Of a stretch of DNA of 5,259 bases, positions 1 through 5,259 are shown piece after piece (the first letter of the stretch is position 1; each line of letters opens with the position of its first letter). The notes beneath the pieces were generated by a model that searched no databases, was not told the origin of the DNA, and was given only the letters and a program-made list of their open reading frames with translations. This stretch comes from Actinomycetota bacterium (lineage in GTDB: Bacteria > Actinomycetota > Actinomycetes > Nanopelagicales > Nanopelagicaceae). Made by a program: the position numbers and the translations under genes. The stretch is from positions 1 through 5,259 of the forward strand of contig RGOY01000094.1 of assembly GCA_010028225.1 (NCBI GenBank). Reading direction: 5' to 3'.

Positions 1-670
1 TTGACTCACTCTGAACTTCAGGATCCATCTGCTTCAAGAATTCCTCTTGTAGCCAACCAAGCCAGTTGTAGACCGCATAGACAGCTTTCATCGGATCGCT
101 ATCGGTCATCAACTCGAACTTGAGATGGACTTTCTTTTGGGCTTCATTCACACCTCCTGCTGCATTGGCCTTGTCAACGCGATGGCTATCACTCGGTAAA
201 TCCCCCATCGTTGTACCGCCGATTTCAAGGCGCACAGCAAGCGCTAAGCGAATGTCATTGAGCCCACCTAACCAACTCCATGCATCCTCGCTCTTGATGG
301 AGATTCGAATCGATGTGCTCTCAAGATCCTTATCTCCTTGTACGATCTCTTCGCCAAGACCTTCATCATCAATCAATGCCTCACGAATCAGATAGGCATG
401 CGCCCGCTTCTTCTCACGAAGCGCATCCTCGGTATAGCGGCGAAACTCTGCAGCATCCTGAATTTCTTTATAGGCACTTGGGAGTAGTCGCTTCAATACT
501 GGATCATCCGGTGGGAGTTCACTTCCCGAGATGCCAACGACATCATGCAGTGGATCTCGCGCCTCTGGCGGTGAGCCCAGGAGTTCAAGAATCTGCTCAG
601 CAAGGTTAATAAGTATGTAACGTTCTTGTGAAGAGAAGGTATGACGAATCAAAGGCTCTTTCTCGGACAT
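1..670 (-). CDS. DUF2017 family protein (3' end outside the window)
   Basis: I translated this reading frame by hand from the ATG at 670. It runs open for 223 codons to the window edge without a stop, so the C-terminus is missing. The product is acidic and predicted cytoplasmic, with no signal peptide or membrane segment. The recognisable DUF2017 signatures are WLGGLNDIRLALAVRLEI in the second half and YAVYNWLGWLQEEFL close to the window edge. The biochemical function of DUF2017 is unknown. In actinobacteria the gene commonly follows clpS, as it does here, which suggests a link to ClpS-dependent proteolysis, but that is guilt by association. An in-frame GTG lies directly before the ATG (673), so the start could be one codon earlier. 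It begins 9 bases after the clpS stop with only a weak ribosome binding site, so translational coupling is likely. Confidence 0.88.
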   Translation of the reverse strand, partial: MSEKEPLIRHTFSSQERYILINLAEQILELLGSPPEARDPLHDVVGISGSELPPDDPVLKRLLPSAYKEIQDAAEFRRYTEDALREKKRAHAYLIREALIDDEGLGEEIVQGDKDLESTSIRISIKSEDAWSWLGGLNDIRLALAVRLEIGGTTMGDLPSDSHRVDKANAAGGVNEAQKKVHLKFELMTDSDPMKAVYAVYNWLGWLQEEFLKQMDPEVQSES

Positions 671-679
671 CACTTACTG

Positions 680-997
680 TTACTCATCATCGCGTTGAAT
701 AGTGGCCCAGAGTCCATACTCATGAAGGCGAGAGACATCGCGTTCCATCTCTTCACGAGTGCCACTGGAAACGACCGCTTTGCCCTCGGTATGTACTTTC
801 AGCATCAATTCCGTCGCTTTAAATCGTGAATAACCAAAGAGCACCATGAATACATGGGTCACGTAACTCATCAAGTTCACCGGATCATCCCAAACAACGC
901 ATATCCAGGGACGATCGGGGCGAATATCAGTCTCACTCGCCTCATCAAGATCTGGCGTGAGGGTGTCGGCTACCACGGGCACATTATGCGCTCTCAT
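680..997 (-). CDS. clpS: ATP-dependent Clp protease adaptor ClpS
   Basis: ClpS is the cytoplasmic N-end-rule adaptor. It binds substrates with destabilising N-terminal residues and hands them to the ClpC or ClpA unfoldase of the ClpP protease. The 105-residue product has a disordered, acidic N-terminal tail (about 1-28), then the folded core. The core shows WDDPVNLMSYV at 36-46, which forms the N-degron pocket (D37, D38 and M43 being the likely contacts). It also shows KATELMLKVH at 60-69, with H69 matching the conserved pocket histidine, and GKAVVSSGTREEMERDV. The ending LHEYGLWATIQRDD is typical of actinobacterial ClpS. The ATG at 997 is 4 bases past the stop of the hydrolase gene. GTG codons a few residues later are possible alternative starts, because the tail is poorly conserved. 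The tight spacing on both sides argues for one transcript with the neighbouring genes. Confidence 0.95.
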   Translation of the reverse strand: MRAHNVPVVADTLTPDLDEASETDIRPDRPWICVVWDDPVNLMSYVTHVFMVLFGYSRFKATELMLKVHTEGKAVVSSGTREEMERDVSRLHEYGLWATIQRDDE

Positions 998-1001
998 CAG
1001 C

Positions 1002-2831
1002 TCATCGCTGAAGCAGCGTCACCCAGAGAGGAGATGAGACTAGGTCTTCTCCACCAAGTTCTGATGCGGTGAGTTGATTGGAGATCAGGCGAAGGCGAAG
1101 TGAGGTAAATCCTGCGCTCTTTTCGATATGAGTGAAACGAGCCTGACCATCCGCATCAACTTTCGCTTTCGAGATGAGAGCGAAAGTGCTCTTGCCTCGA
1201 TCGAATCGCTCTAAGGCAATCGTTGCTCCTTCGATAGTTGGCGTGAGAGTCGCGGTGAGTGTCTCGGACTTTCCAACGCGCATCAAAGTCGGTGCGTTGA
1301 GTGTCAGCAGCGGGCGTGAAGCCACCTTGACCTCACTCGATGATGAGGCAAGTCGTTCCCAACTGCCCTCTGAGAGTGCACGAAATGTGACACCGCGACC
1401 AATCACAGTTCTTACCTCGACCACTCCACTCGCATCAGAAATCGCCGAGTGAATCTTTCGCCATGCACCACCTTCGCGCTTCATCTCTATCGTCATCGGC
1501 AGATTCGCGACCGGGGCCTTATCCGCGAGAGTAAATGCTGCATTGAGCGTCACGACATCTCCGTAGCGGACCTGACTGAGATCACTTCGAAGATCTGCTC
1601 TGACCACATCAGGTGCGATATCGCGGGCAACAGATCTCACAGCGCTGATTGCATTTACTTCTTCCATACCTATCGTCCACGCAACGAGTCCACCGAGGCG
1701 ATACTTCGAAACAAGATTTGCCCGAGCGGTATAGCCGCGAGCGTCTTGATACCAAGCAGTGCGAGAGGCGGTGCATGTTGTGGGAGTTCCCTTTGCCGTC
1801 ACGCCGGTATAGGTGCGTTGGTAGGTGAAATTGACTTCGCCTTCACGGACTCGGTATTCAGCGCTTGCGCCATTCTTTGCGATGAGATTTGCTGCATCTC
1901 GCATCACAAATGTCGAAGCTTTTGCTCCCACTTTTACTATTCCTGCCACATCTTTCGGGCATGTTCCTTCAACTTTTGTCACCCAATCTCTGCCATAACC
2001 TGCAACACCAAGAAATACTTGTGATGAGGGAATGACTTTGACTGCGTACTTGAGTGCATCCTCTGCCCAGAAAAGTGGACCGATTGGACCAGGGCGCGAT
2101 GTTGCGTAGTCATAGGTCATGATTCGAAGTCGATCAATGTAGGGAGCGATTCCCGCCCAGTCATAGACCCAATAGCCACGCTTTCCTGATGCGGGATCAA
2201 ATGCCACGGGAGTTGTGACCGAGAGAATTTTGCCCTCTGCTTTGAGAGCTACCGAGAGTTCCTTCACGAATTCCACCCAGAGCGGCGCTGTCTTGGCCCA
2301 CGAAGCTGTTCCATCGACAAATGCAAAGCCTTCGAGATCGAGATCAATGCCATCGAAATTTTTTGATCTCACTAACTCCATGATGGTTGCGACTAATTGC
2401 GTCCGCTCTTTAGGTTTGGCAAGAATCTTCTGTAGTTCAAGTTTCTCGGTGCCATCAGTGAGTGTGGGAATAAGAAGATAGCCAGCACTTCTTAGTTGAG
2501 CCAGTGGCGTATCGATAGGCACACTTGGGTTTGCTCCCTTGTAGAGATCTAGGATTCGAGTCGGGCTTTTGATTGTGTACCAAAAGAGCATCACCTCACG
2601 GATGAGATCTTGATTGTTGACCGCAGCCGGTAGCGAGGTGCGCATTGAATAATAAGGAATCCATCCGCTCCAGATACGACGTGGCGGTTTATTGGGATCT
2701 GTTAACGTTTGAGTTGTTGTTTGCGTTGTTGTTTGAGTTGTTGTCGTCACGCTCTCCTGCGCACGCGCGCTAGGAAGAAGTGAGAGCATCAATGCAAAAA
2801 GTACGAGAGTAAATATCTTCGAACTTTTCAC
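1002..2831 (-). CDS. secreted glycoside hydrolase family 18-like protein with C-terminal Ig-like domains
   Basis: This is a predicted exported glycosidase of the GH18 (chitinase / spore-wall N-acetylglucosaminidase) fold, 609 residues from the GTG at 2831. Residues 1-24 form a signal peptide: Lys at 2 and 5, a hydrophobic core, and cleavage after ARA at 22-24. A TTTQ-repeat linker follows at about 28-42. The barrel spans about 51-405: WSGWIPYY at 54-61, the catalytic motif DGIDLDLE at 160-167 (E167 the proton donor), MTYDYA at 238-243, and LGGLVAWTIGMEE near the end with the conserved Trp at 385. C291 and C353 could form a disulfide. Residues about 410-505 and 506-605 look like two beta-rich Ig-like domains. 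The barrel resembles the YaaH/YdhD branch, so peptidoglycan or chitin fragments are the likely substrate, but the exact one is unknown. The frame stays open up to 2987, but that extension overlaps the DUF3039 gene and would bury the signal peptide. A GGTGG lies about 8 bases before the chosen GTG. Confidence 0.85.
   Translation of the reverse strand: MKSSKIFTLVLFALMLSLLPSARAQESVTTTTQTTTQTTTQTLTDPNKPPRRIWSGWIPYYSMRTSLPAAVNNQDLIREVMLFWYTIKSPTRILDLYKGANPSVPIDTPLAQLRSAGYLLIPTLTDGTEKLELQKILAKPKERTQLVATIMELVRSKNFDGIDLDLEGFAFVDGTASWAKTAPLWVEFVKELSVALKAEGKILSVTTPVAFDPASGKRGYWVYDWAGIAPYIDRLRIMTYDYATSRPGPIGPLFWAEDALKYAVKVIPSSQVFLGVAGYGRDWVTKVEGTCPKDVAGIVKVGAKASTFVMRDAANLIAKNGASAEYRVREGEVNFTYQRTYTGVTAKGTPTTCTASRTAWYQDARGYTARANLVSKYRLGGLVAWTIGMEEVNAISAVRSVARDIAPDVVRADLRSDLSQVRYGDVVTLNAAFTLADKAPVANLPMTIEMKREGGAWRKIHSAISDASGVVEVRTVIGRGVTFRALSEGSWERLASSSSEVKVASRPLLTLNAPTLMRVGKSETLTATLTPTIEGATIALERFDRGKSTFALISKAKVDADGQARFTHIEKSAGFTSLRLRLISNQLTASELGGEDLVSSPLWVTLLQR
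2709..2744 (-). repeat. three tandem 12-bp units encoding the TTTQ linker
   Basis: On the plus strand the unit TTGAGTTGTTGT occurs at 2709-2720 and 2733-2744. The middle copy at 2721-2732 differs only by C for A. Read on the minus strand, each unit codes Thr-Thr-Thr-Gln. The units form the low-complexity spacer between signal peptide and catalytic barrel. Because the unit is a multiple of three, copy-number change by slippage would alter linker length without shifting the frame. Confidence 0.9.
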
Positions 2832-2853
2832 GGGGAAACCACCAGAGCAATGA

Positions 2854-3135
2854 TCAAGCCGAGTCGCCTGAGTTCGCACCTTGGTCTGATCCTTCAGGAC
2901 CCTTTCGAAGTCCAGCATGGATCTCTTTGCATATCGGACAGATCGGAAACCGCATCGGATCACGATTTGGAATCCACTTCTTGCCACAGAGCGCTCTCAC
3001 TGCCTTGCCAGTAACCGCAGATTCGACCACTTTCTCTTTGAGCACATAGTGCGAAAAGCGCTCATGGTCACCCGGTTCGATTGTCTCAGGCGTGGTTTTC
3101 TCTTCCAGGATGAGTTGATCCTCGGGCGAGCGCAT
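2854..3135 (-). CDS. DUF3039 domain-containing protein
   Basis: This is a small soluble protein of 93 residues belonging to DUF3039, a family typical of actinobacteria with no established function. The family signature is clear. PGDHERFSHYVLKEKVVESA covers residues 21-40, followed by CGKKWIPNRDPMRFPICPIC at 50-69. C50, C66 and C69, with H73 or an upstream His, could bind a zinc ion as a ribbon-like site, which is inference from their spacing. The ending after about residue 78 is Gly/Ser/Asp-rich and probably disordered. The ATG at 3135 has no Shine-Dalgarno sequence. It lies 6 bases from a TAGAAT -10 element, which suggests a leaderless mRNA. It is the first gene of the minus-strand run, with its stop 22 bases before the hydrolase start. 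Confidence 0.88.
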   Translation of the reverse strand: MRSPEDQLILEEKTTPETIEPGDHERFSHYVLKEKVVESAVTGKAVRALCGKKWIPNRDPMRFPICPICKEIHAGLRKGPEGSDQGANSGDSA

Positions 3136-3141
3136 TACGGG

Positions 3142-3147
3142 ATTCTA
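3142..3147 (-). promoter_or_regulatory. -10 element of the minus-strand operon
   Basis: Read on the minus strand this is TAGAAT, matching TAnnnT. The six bases cccgta then lead straight into the ATG of the DUF3039 gene. That spacing puts transcription start at or next to the ATG, as for actinobacterial leaderless genes. No convincing -35 hexamer is seen at the usual distance. Confidence 0.55.
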
Positions 3148-3153
3148 TAAACT
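3148..3153 (+). promoter_or_regulatory. -10 element of the argF transcript
   Basis: TAAACT (TAnnnT) is followed by the six bases gactcg and then the GTG start of argF at 3160. The overlapping TATAAA at 3146-3151 is an alternative hexamer. There is no Shine-Dalgarno sequence before the GTG, consistent with a leaderless mRNA. No good -35 box or recognisable arginine-repressor operator is visible. Confidence 0.55.
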
Positions 3154-3159
3154 GACTCG

Positions 3160-3957
3160 GTGAAAGACCTGTTGCGAACCGAGCACTTATCTCGTGGCGA
3201 TGTCGACACCATTCTGACTACAGCCAGAGAGTTTGCTTCGAATCCGCTCAAAGCCCATCACACTCTTGCCGGCAAGAGCGTCGCGATCTACATGACCAAA
3301 CCATCGACAAGAACTCGATTGGCTTCCGAGACCGCAGTGGCACATCTTGGCGGACATCCTATTTTTCTTCGTAGCGACGATCTTCAACTTGGTCGTGGTG
3401 AGACGATTGCAGATACGGCGAGAGTCATCAGCGGGTTTGCTGATGCGATGATCATTCGCACCTTCAAACAATCCGATGTCGATGAACTTGGTCGCTATGC
3501 CACGATTCCGGTGATCAATGGATTGACCGATGAAGATCATCCCACTCAACTTCTTGCCGATTGGACGACAATCTTTGAACATTTTGGTTCTGATATTGCC
3601 GGGAGAAAATTCACTTCAGGTGCGAGAATCGAAGTCGTCCATGATGCTAAAGAGGCAGCAAGTGGCGCTTCAGTTCTTTATACAGATGTCTGGATGTCCA
3701 TGGGCGATCCTGAATCTGATCGAAGTGAGAAGATCCAAGCTCTTGCTCCATTCAAAGTCGATGATTCTCTGATGAAACTTGCCGCATCTGATGCAGTCTT
3801 CATGCATTGCCTTCCCGCCCACCGTGAAGAGGAAGTAGCGACGACGGTGATTGATGGCGCACGCTCGCTGATCTGGCGCCAGGCTTTCCATCGAAGGACC
3901 ACGATTCAAGCGATTCTCTTCCATCTCCTTCGTGGAGATCTCAAGGGGCGCCAGTAG
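3160..3957 (+). CDS. argF: ornithine carbamoyltransferase with an internal deletion
   Basis: Ornithine carbamoyltransferase makes citrulline from ornithine and carbamoyl phosphate in cytoplasmic arginine biosynthesis. The 265-residue product carries the carbamoyl phosphate site: KPSTRTR at 47-53, RTF at 100-102 and HPTQ at 127-130. It also has the late ornithine-site motifs, SMG at 180-182 and MHCLPAHR at 215-222. Between FEHFGSDIAGRKF (139-151) and SGARIEVVHDAKEAA (153-167), roughly 40 residues normally present are absent. The lost block includes the GDGNN-type motif whose Asn contacts ornithine and part of the second-domain nucleotide-fold-like core. The family is usually about 300-310 residues, so the shortfall is accounted for by this one gap, which is in frame. 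The ending HRRTTIQAIL replaces the commoner ENRLHAQKAL but resembles an ENRKWTIMAV-like variant. A TAA directly upstream fixes the GTG start at 3160. As encoded, normal activity is doubtful. It may be a relic, an assembly deletion or a diverged enzyme. Confidence 0.85.
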   Translation: MKDLLRTEHLSRGDVDTILTTAREFASNPLKAHHTLAGKSVAIYMTKPSTRTRLASETAVAHLGGHPIFLRSDDLQLGRGETIADTARVISGFADAMIIRTFKQSDVDELGRYATIPVINGLTDEDHPTQLLADWTTIFEHFGSDIAGRKFTSGARIEVVHDAKEAASGASVLYTDVWMSMGDPESDRSEKIQALAPFKVDDSLMKLAASDAVFMHCLPAHREEEVATTVIDGARSLIWRQAFHRRTTIQAILFHLLRGDLKGRQ

Positions 3958-4047
3958 ATGTCAGAGGCAGTCTCGCTTTTTCAAGGGTTTCGCCTCAGTA
4001 ACAGGCAAGAAATGCCGATGCATGGAAGGCTCATCCCGTGCGTTTAG
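3958..4047 (+). CDS. possible 29-codon ORF between argF and pntAA
   Basis: The argF stop TAG is followed with no gap by ATG, opening a 29-codon frame (MSEAVSLFQGFRLSNRQEMP and nine further residues). It ends by overlapping the pntAA start by 10 bases in another frame. AAGGGG at 3943-3948 lies 9 bases before the ATG and is a good ribosome binding site. I recognise no family. It could be a small coupling ORF that carries ribosomes from argF to pntAA, or simply an untranslated spacer or gene remnant. No terminator hairpin or convincing promoter was seen in this gap. Confidence 0.25.
   Translation: MSEAVSLFQGFRLSNRQEMPMHGRLIPCV
4024..4029 (+). promoter_or_regulatory. ribosome binding site of pntAA
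   Basis: GGAAGG lies 8 bases before the GTG at 4038 and supports that codon as the pntAA start. This contrasts with argF, which has no such site and is probably leaderless. Confidence 0.6.
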
Positions 4048-5168
4048 TAGTCCTAAGAGAGATTAGAGATGGCGAGCATCGCGTCGCGCTGATGCCTGAA
4101 GTCGTTGCAAAGCTCGTCAAACAAGGAATCTCAGTTGAGGTGGAGTCGAACGCTGGCGCTGGCGCAAATGCAAGTGATGATGCATATCAATCTCAAGGGG
4201 CAAAAGTCTTTCCACACTCTGAGCGAAATAGCGCTCTTGGTGGTGCTGATCTTCTCCTCTCAGTCCAACCACTTCAGGCGGCAGATTTCGCCGCGATGAA
4301 GAAGGGTGCCATCACTCTCTCATTCCTGCCTGGCTCTGCGACAGAATCAATTGATGCCGCGGTGAAGGCTGGGGTCACTGCTTTCTCGATGGAACTCATT
4401 CCTCGTATTTCTCGCGCTCAATCGATGGATGCACTCACATCTCAAGCCCTCTGCGCCGGATATCGCGCTGCGCTCATCGGTGCAGAACTTTCGCCACGAT
4501 TCTTTCCGCTCTTGATGACAGCCGCAGGAACTGTGACTCCTGCTCAAGTACTTGTCCTTGGCGCAGGCGTCGCAGGACTTCAAGCAATCGCAACAGCGCG
4601 CAGACTTGGCGCTGTCGTCTCTGCCTACGATGTGCGACCTTCATCGGCGGATGAAGTGCGATCAATGGGAGCCACCTTCATCGAATTAGAACTTGAATCA
4701 CTCGAAGGAAGTGGCGGCTACGCCAGAGAGATGAGCGAGGAGCGCGCAGCAAAACAACGCGAACTTCTCAAACCTTTCATCACTAAGTCCAATGTCGTGA
4801 TTACTACTGCTGCCGTCCCTAATCGCAAAGCGCCACTTTTGGTGACGAAAGAAATGTATAGCGATATGGCTCCAGGAAGTGTGATCGTCGATCTCGCCGC
4901 TGAATCTGGCGGAAATGTCGAAGGATCTATCGCTGGCGAAACCATCACTACTGATACCGGAGTTGCGATCTGGGGCGGAAAAGATGTCCCAAGCCAGCTC
5001 CCCTTCCATGCATCATCGCTCTACTCCAAGAACTTGGTCAATCTCCTTGGTTTGATGATTAAGAGTGAAGAACAAGATGGAAAGCAGATTGCCACAATCC
5101 ACCTCGATTTTGGCGATGAGATCATCGAAGCAAGTGCCGTTACACATGACGGTGTGAAGAGGAAGTGA
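4038..5168 (+). CDS. pntAA: NAD(P) transhydrogenase subunit alpha part 1 (soluble NAD(H)-binding domain I)
   Basis: This is the cytoplasmic NAD(H)-binding subunit of the proton-translocating transhydrogenase, which reduces NADP+ with NADH using the proton gradient. The 376-residue product has the AlaDH/PNT N-terminal domain at about 1-137 (VVLREIRDGEHRVALMPEVV at the start). The NAD-binding domain follows, with GAGVAG at 175-180 as the Rossmann glycine motif, then AYDVRPSSADEV. PRISRAQSMD at 122-131 holds R123, Q128 and D131, matching the catalytic Arg, Gln and Asp of Rhodospirillum rubrum domain I. GGYAREM at 226-232 is the mobile loop with its Tyr. VIVDLAAESGGN and LPFHASSLYSKNLVNLL are also conserved. 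It ends before any membrane segment, so this is the split form. The GTG start has a good ribosome binding site and gives the expected N-terminus. pntAB follows after 7 bases, and pntB is expected beyond the window. Confidence 0.95.
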   Translation: MRLVVLREIRDGEHRVALMPEVVAKLVKQGISVEVESNAGAGANASDDAYQSQGAKVFPHSERNSALGGADLLLSVQPLQAADFAAMKKGAITLSFLPGSATESIDAAVKAGVTAFSMELIPRISRAQSMDALTSQALCAGYRAALIGAELSPRFFPLLMTAAGTVTPAQVLVLGAGVAGLQAIATARRLGAVVSAYDVRPSSADEVRSMGATFIELELESLEGSGGYAREMSEERAAKQRELLKPFITKSNVVITTAAVPNRKAPLLVTKEMYSDMAPGSVIVDLAAESGGNVEGSIAGETITTDTGVAIWGGKDVPSQLPFHASSLYSKNLVNLLGLMIKSEEQDGKQIATIHLDFGDEIIEASAVTHDGVKRK

Positions 5169-5175
5169 GCATTCA

Positions 5176-5259
5176 ATGAGCGAAGCGATGGCACTTCTTG
5201 CAATATTTACTCTGGCGATATTTGTCGGGTTCGAAGTCGTCTCTAAAGTCTCATCAACG
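5176..5259 (+). CDS. pntAB: NAD(P) transhydrogenase subunit alpha part 2, membrane subunit (5' end only)
   Basis: An ATG at 5176, 7 bases after the pntAA stop, opens a frame that stays open for 28 codons to the window edge. The translation MSEAMALLAIFTLAIFVGFE, then VVSKVSST, matches the start of the small membrane part of the split transhydrogenase alpha subunit: a first transmembrane helix with the characteristic IFVGxEVxSKV sequence. This subunit forms part of the proton channel together with PntB. A purine-rich stretch (AGAGGAAG) about 11 bases upstream, inside the end of pntAA, can serve as ribosome binding site. Translation is probably coupled to pntAA. Confidence 0.88.
   Translation, partial: MSEAMALLAIFTLAIFVGFEVVSKVSST

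Noticed and set aside
313..609. 98-codon open frame on the plus strand
   Set aside because: The opposite strand encodes the DUF2017 protein here, with clear family signatures.
1449..2024. 191-codon open frame on the plus strand
   Set aside because: It lies wholly opposite the GH18-like gene, is Cys/His-rich in a way unlike real families, and has no recognisable motif. It is an antisense shadow.
3115..3120. TTGATC as a -35 box for argF
   Set aside because: The spacer to TAAACT or TATAAA would be 25 bases or more, well above the usual 16-19.
3187..3582. 131-codon open frame on the minus strand
   Set aside because: It is antisense to argF, whose frame carries conserved catalytic motifs across the same stretch.
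3880..3930. Possible frameshift at the C-terminus of argF, because ENRLHAQ is not seen
   Set aside because: I read the other two frames and neither restores the motif. The existing frame aligns with an ENRKWTIMAV-like ending, so divergence is the simpler explanation.
3936..3943. GAGATCTC palindrome near the end of argF
   Set aside because: It is only 8 bases, lacks a loop and is not followed by a T-run, so it is neither a terminator nor a convincing operator.

Overview
The window looks like a chromosomal segment of a mid-GC actinobacterium (Actinomycetota). The evidence is a ClpS of the actinobacterial type followed directly by a DUF2017 gene, a DUF3039 gene, GTG starts, apparently leaderless promoters and a three-part NAD(P) transhydrogenase. 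GC is roughly half by eye, low for classical soil actinomycetes. That would fit a small-genome aquatic lineage such as the Nanopelagicales, but the species assignment is inference. The window is almost entirely coding. I saw no RNA genes, mobile elements or CRISPR arrays.

Left part (3135 down to 1, minus strand): a tight four-gene run, read as DUF3039 protein, secreted family-18 glycoside hydrolase-like protein, ClpS, then DUF2017 protein (cut by the window edge). Gaps are about 22, 4 and 9 bases, so the genes are probably cotranscribed. The hydrolase has a signal peptide, a Thr/Gln linker encoded by a 12-bp tandem repeat, an intact DxxDxDxE catalytic motif and probable C-terminal Ig-like domains. 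Its position between cytoplasmic housekeeping genes is unexpected.

Middle (3136-3159): a 24-bp divergent intergenic region with two back-to-back TAnnnT -10 elements. Each lies exactly 6 bases from a start codon, and neither gene has a clear Shine-Dalgarno sequence. Both outward transcripts are predicted to be leaderless.

Right part (plus strand): an argF-like ornithine carbamoyltransferase gene, an 80-base gap with a possible 29-codon ORF, then pntAA (soluble NAD(H)-binding transhydrogenase subunit) and the first 28 codons of pntAB. The argF product is 265 residues instead of about 305. It lacks one internal block that normally carries the GDGNN-type ornithine-binding motif, while the flanking parts remain in frame. 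It is either an assembly deletion, an inactive relic, or a changed enzyme. This is the strongest anomaly in the window. The Pnt proteins would couple the proton gradient to NADPH formation. NADPH is used in arginine and other biosynthesis, but no direct functional link to argF is shown by the sequence.
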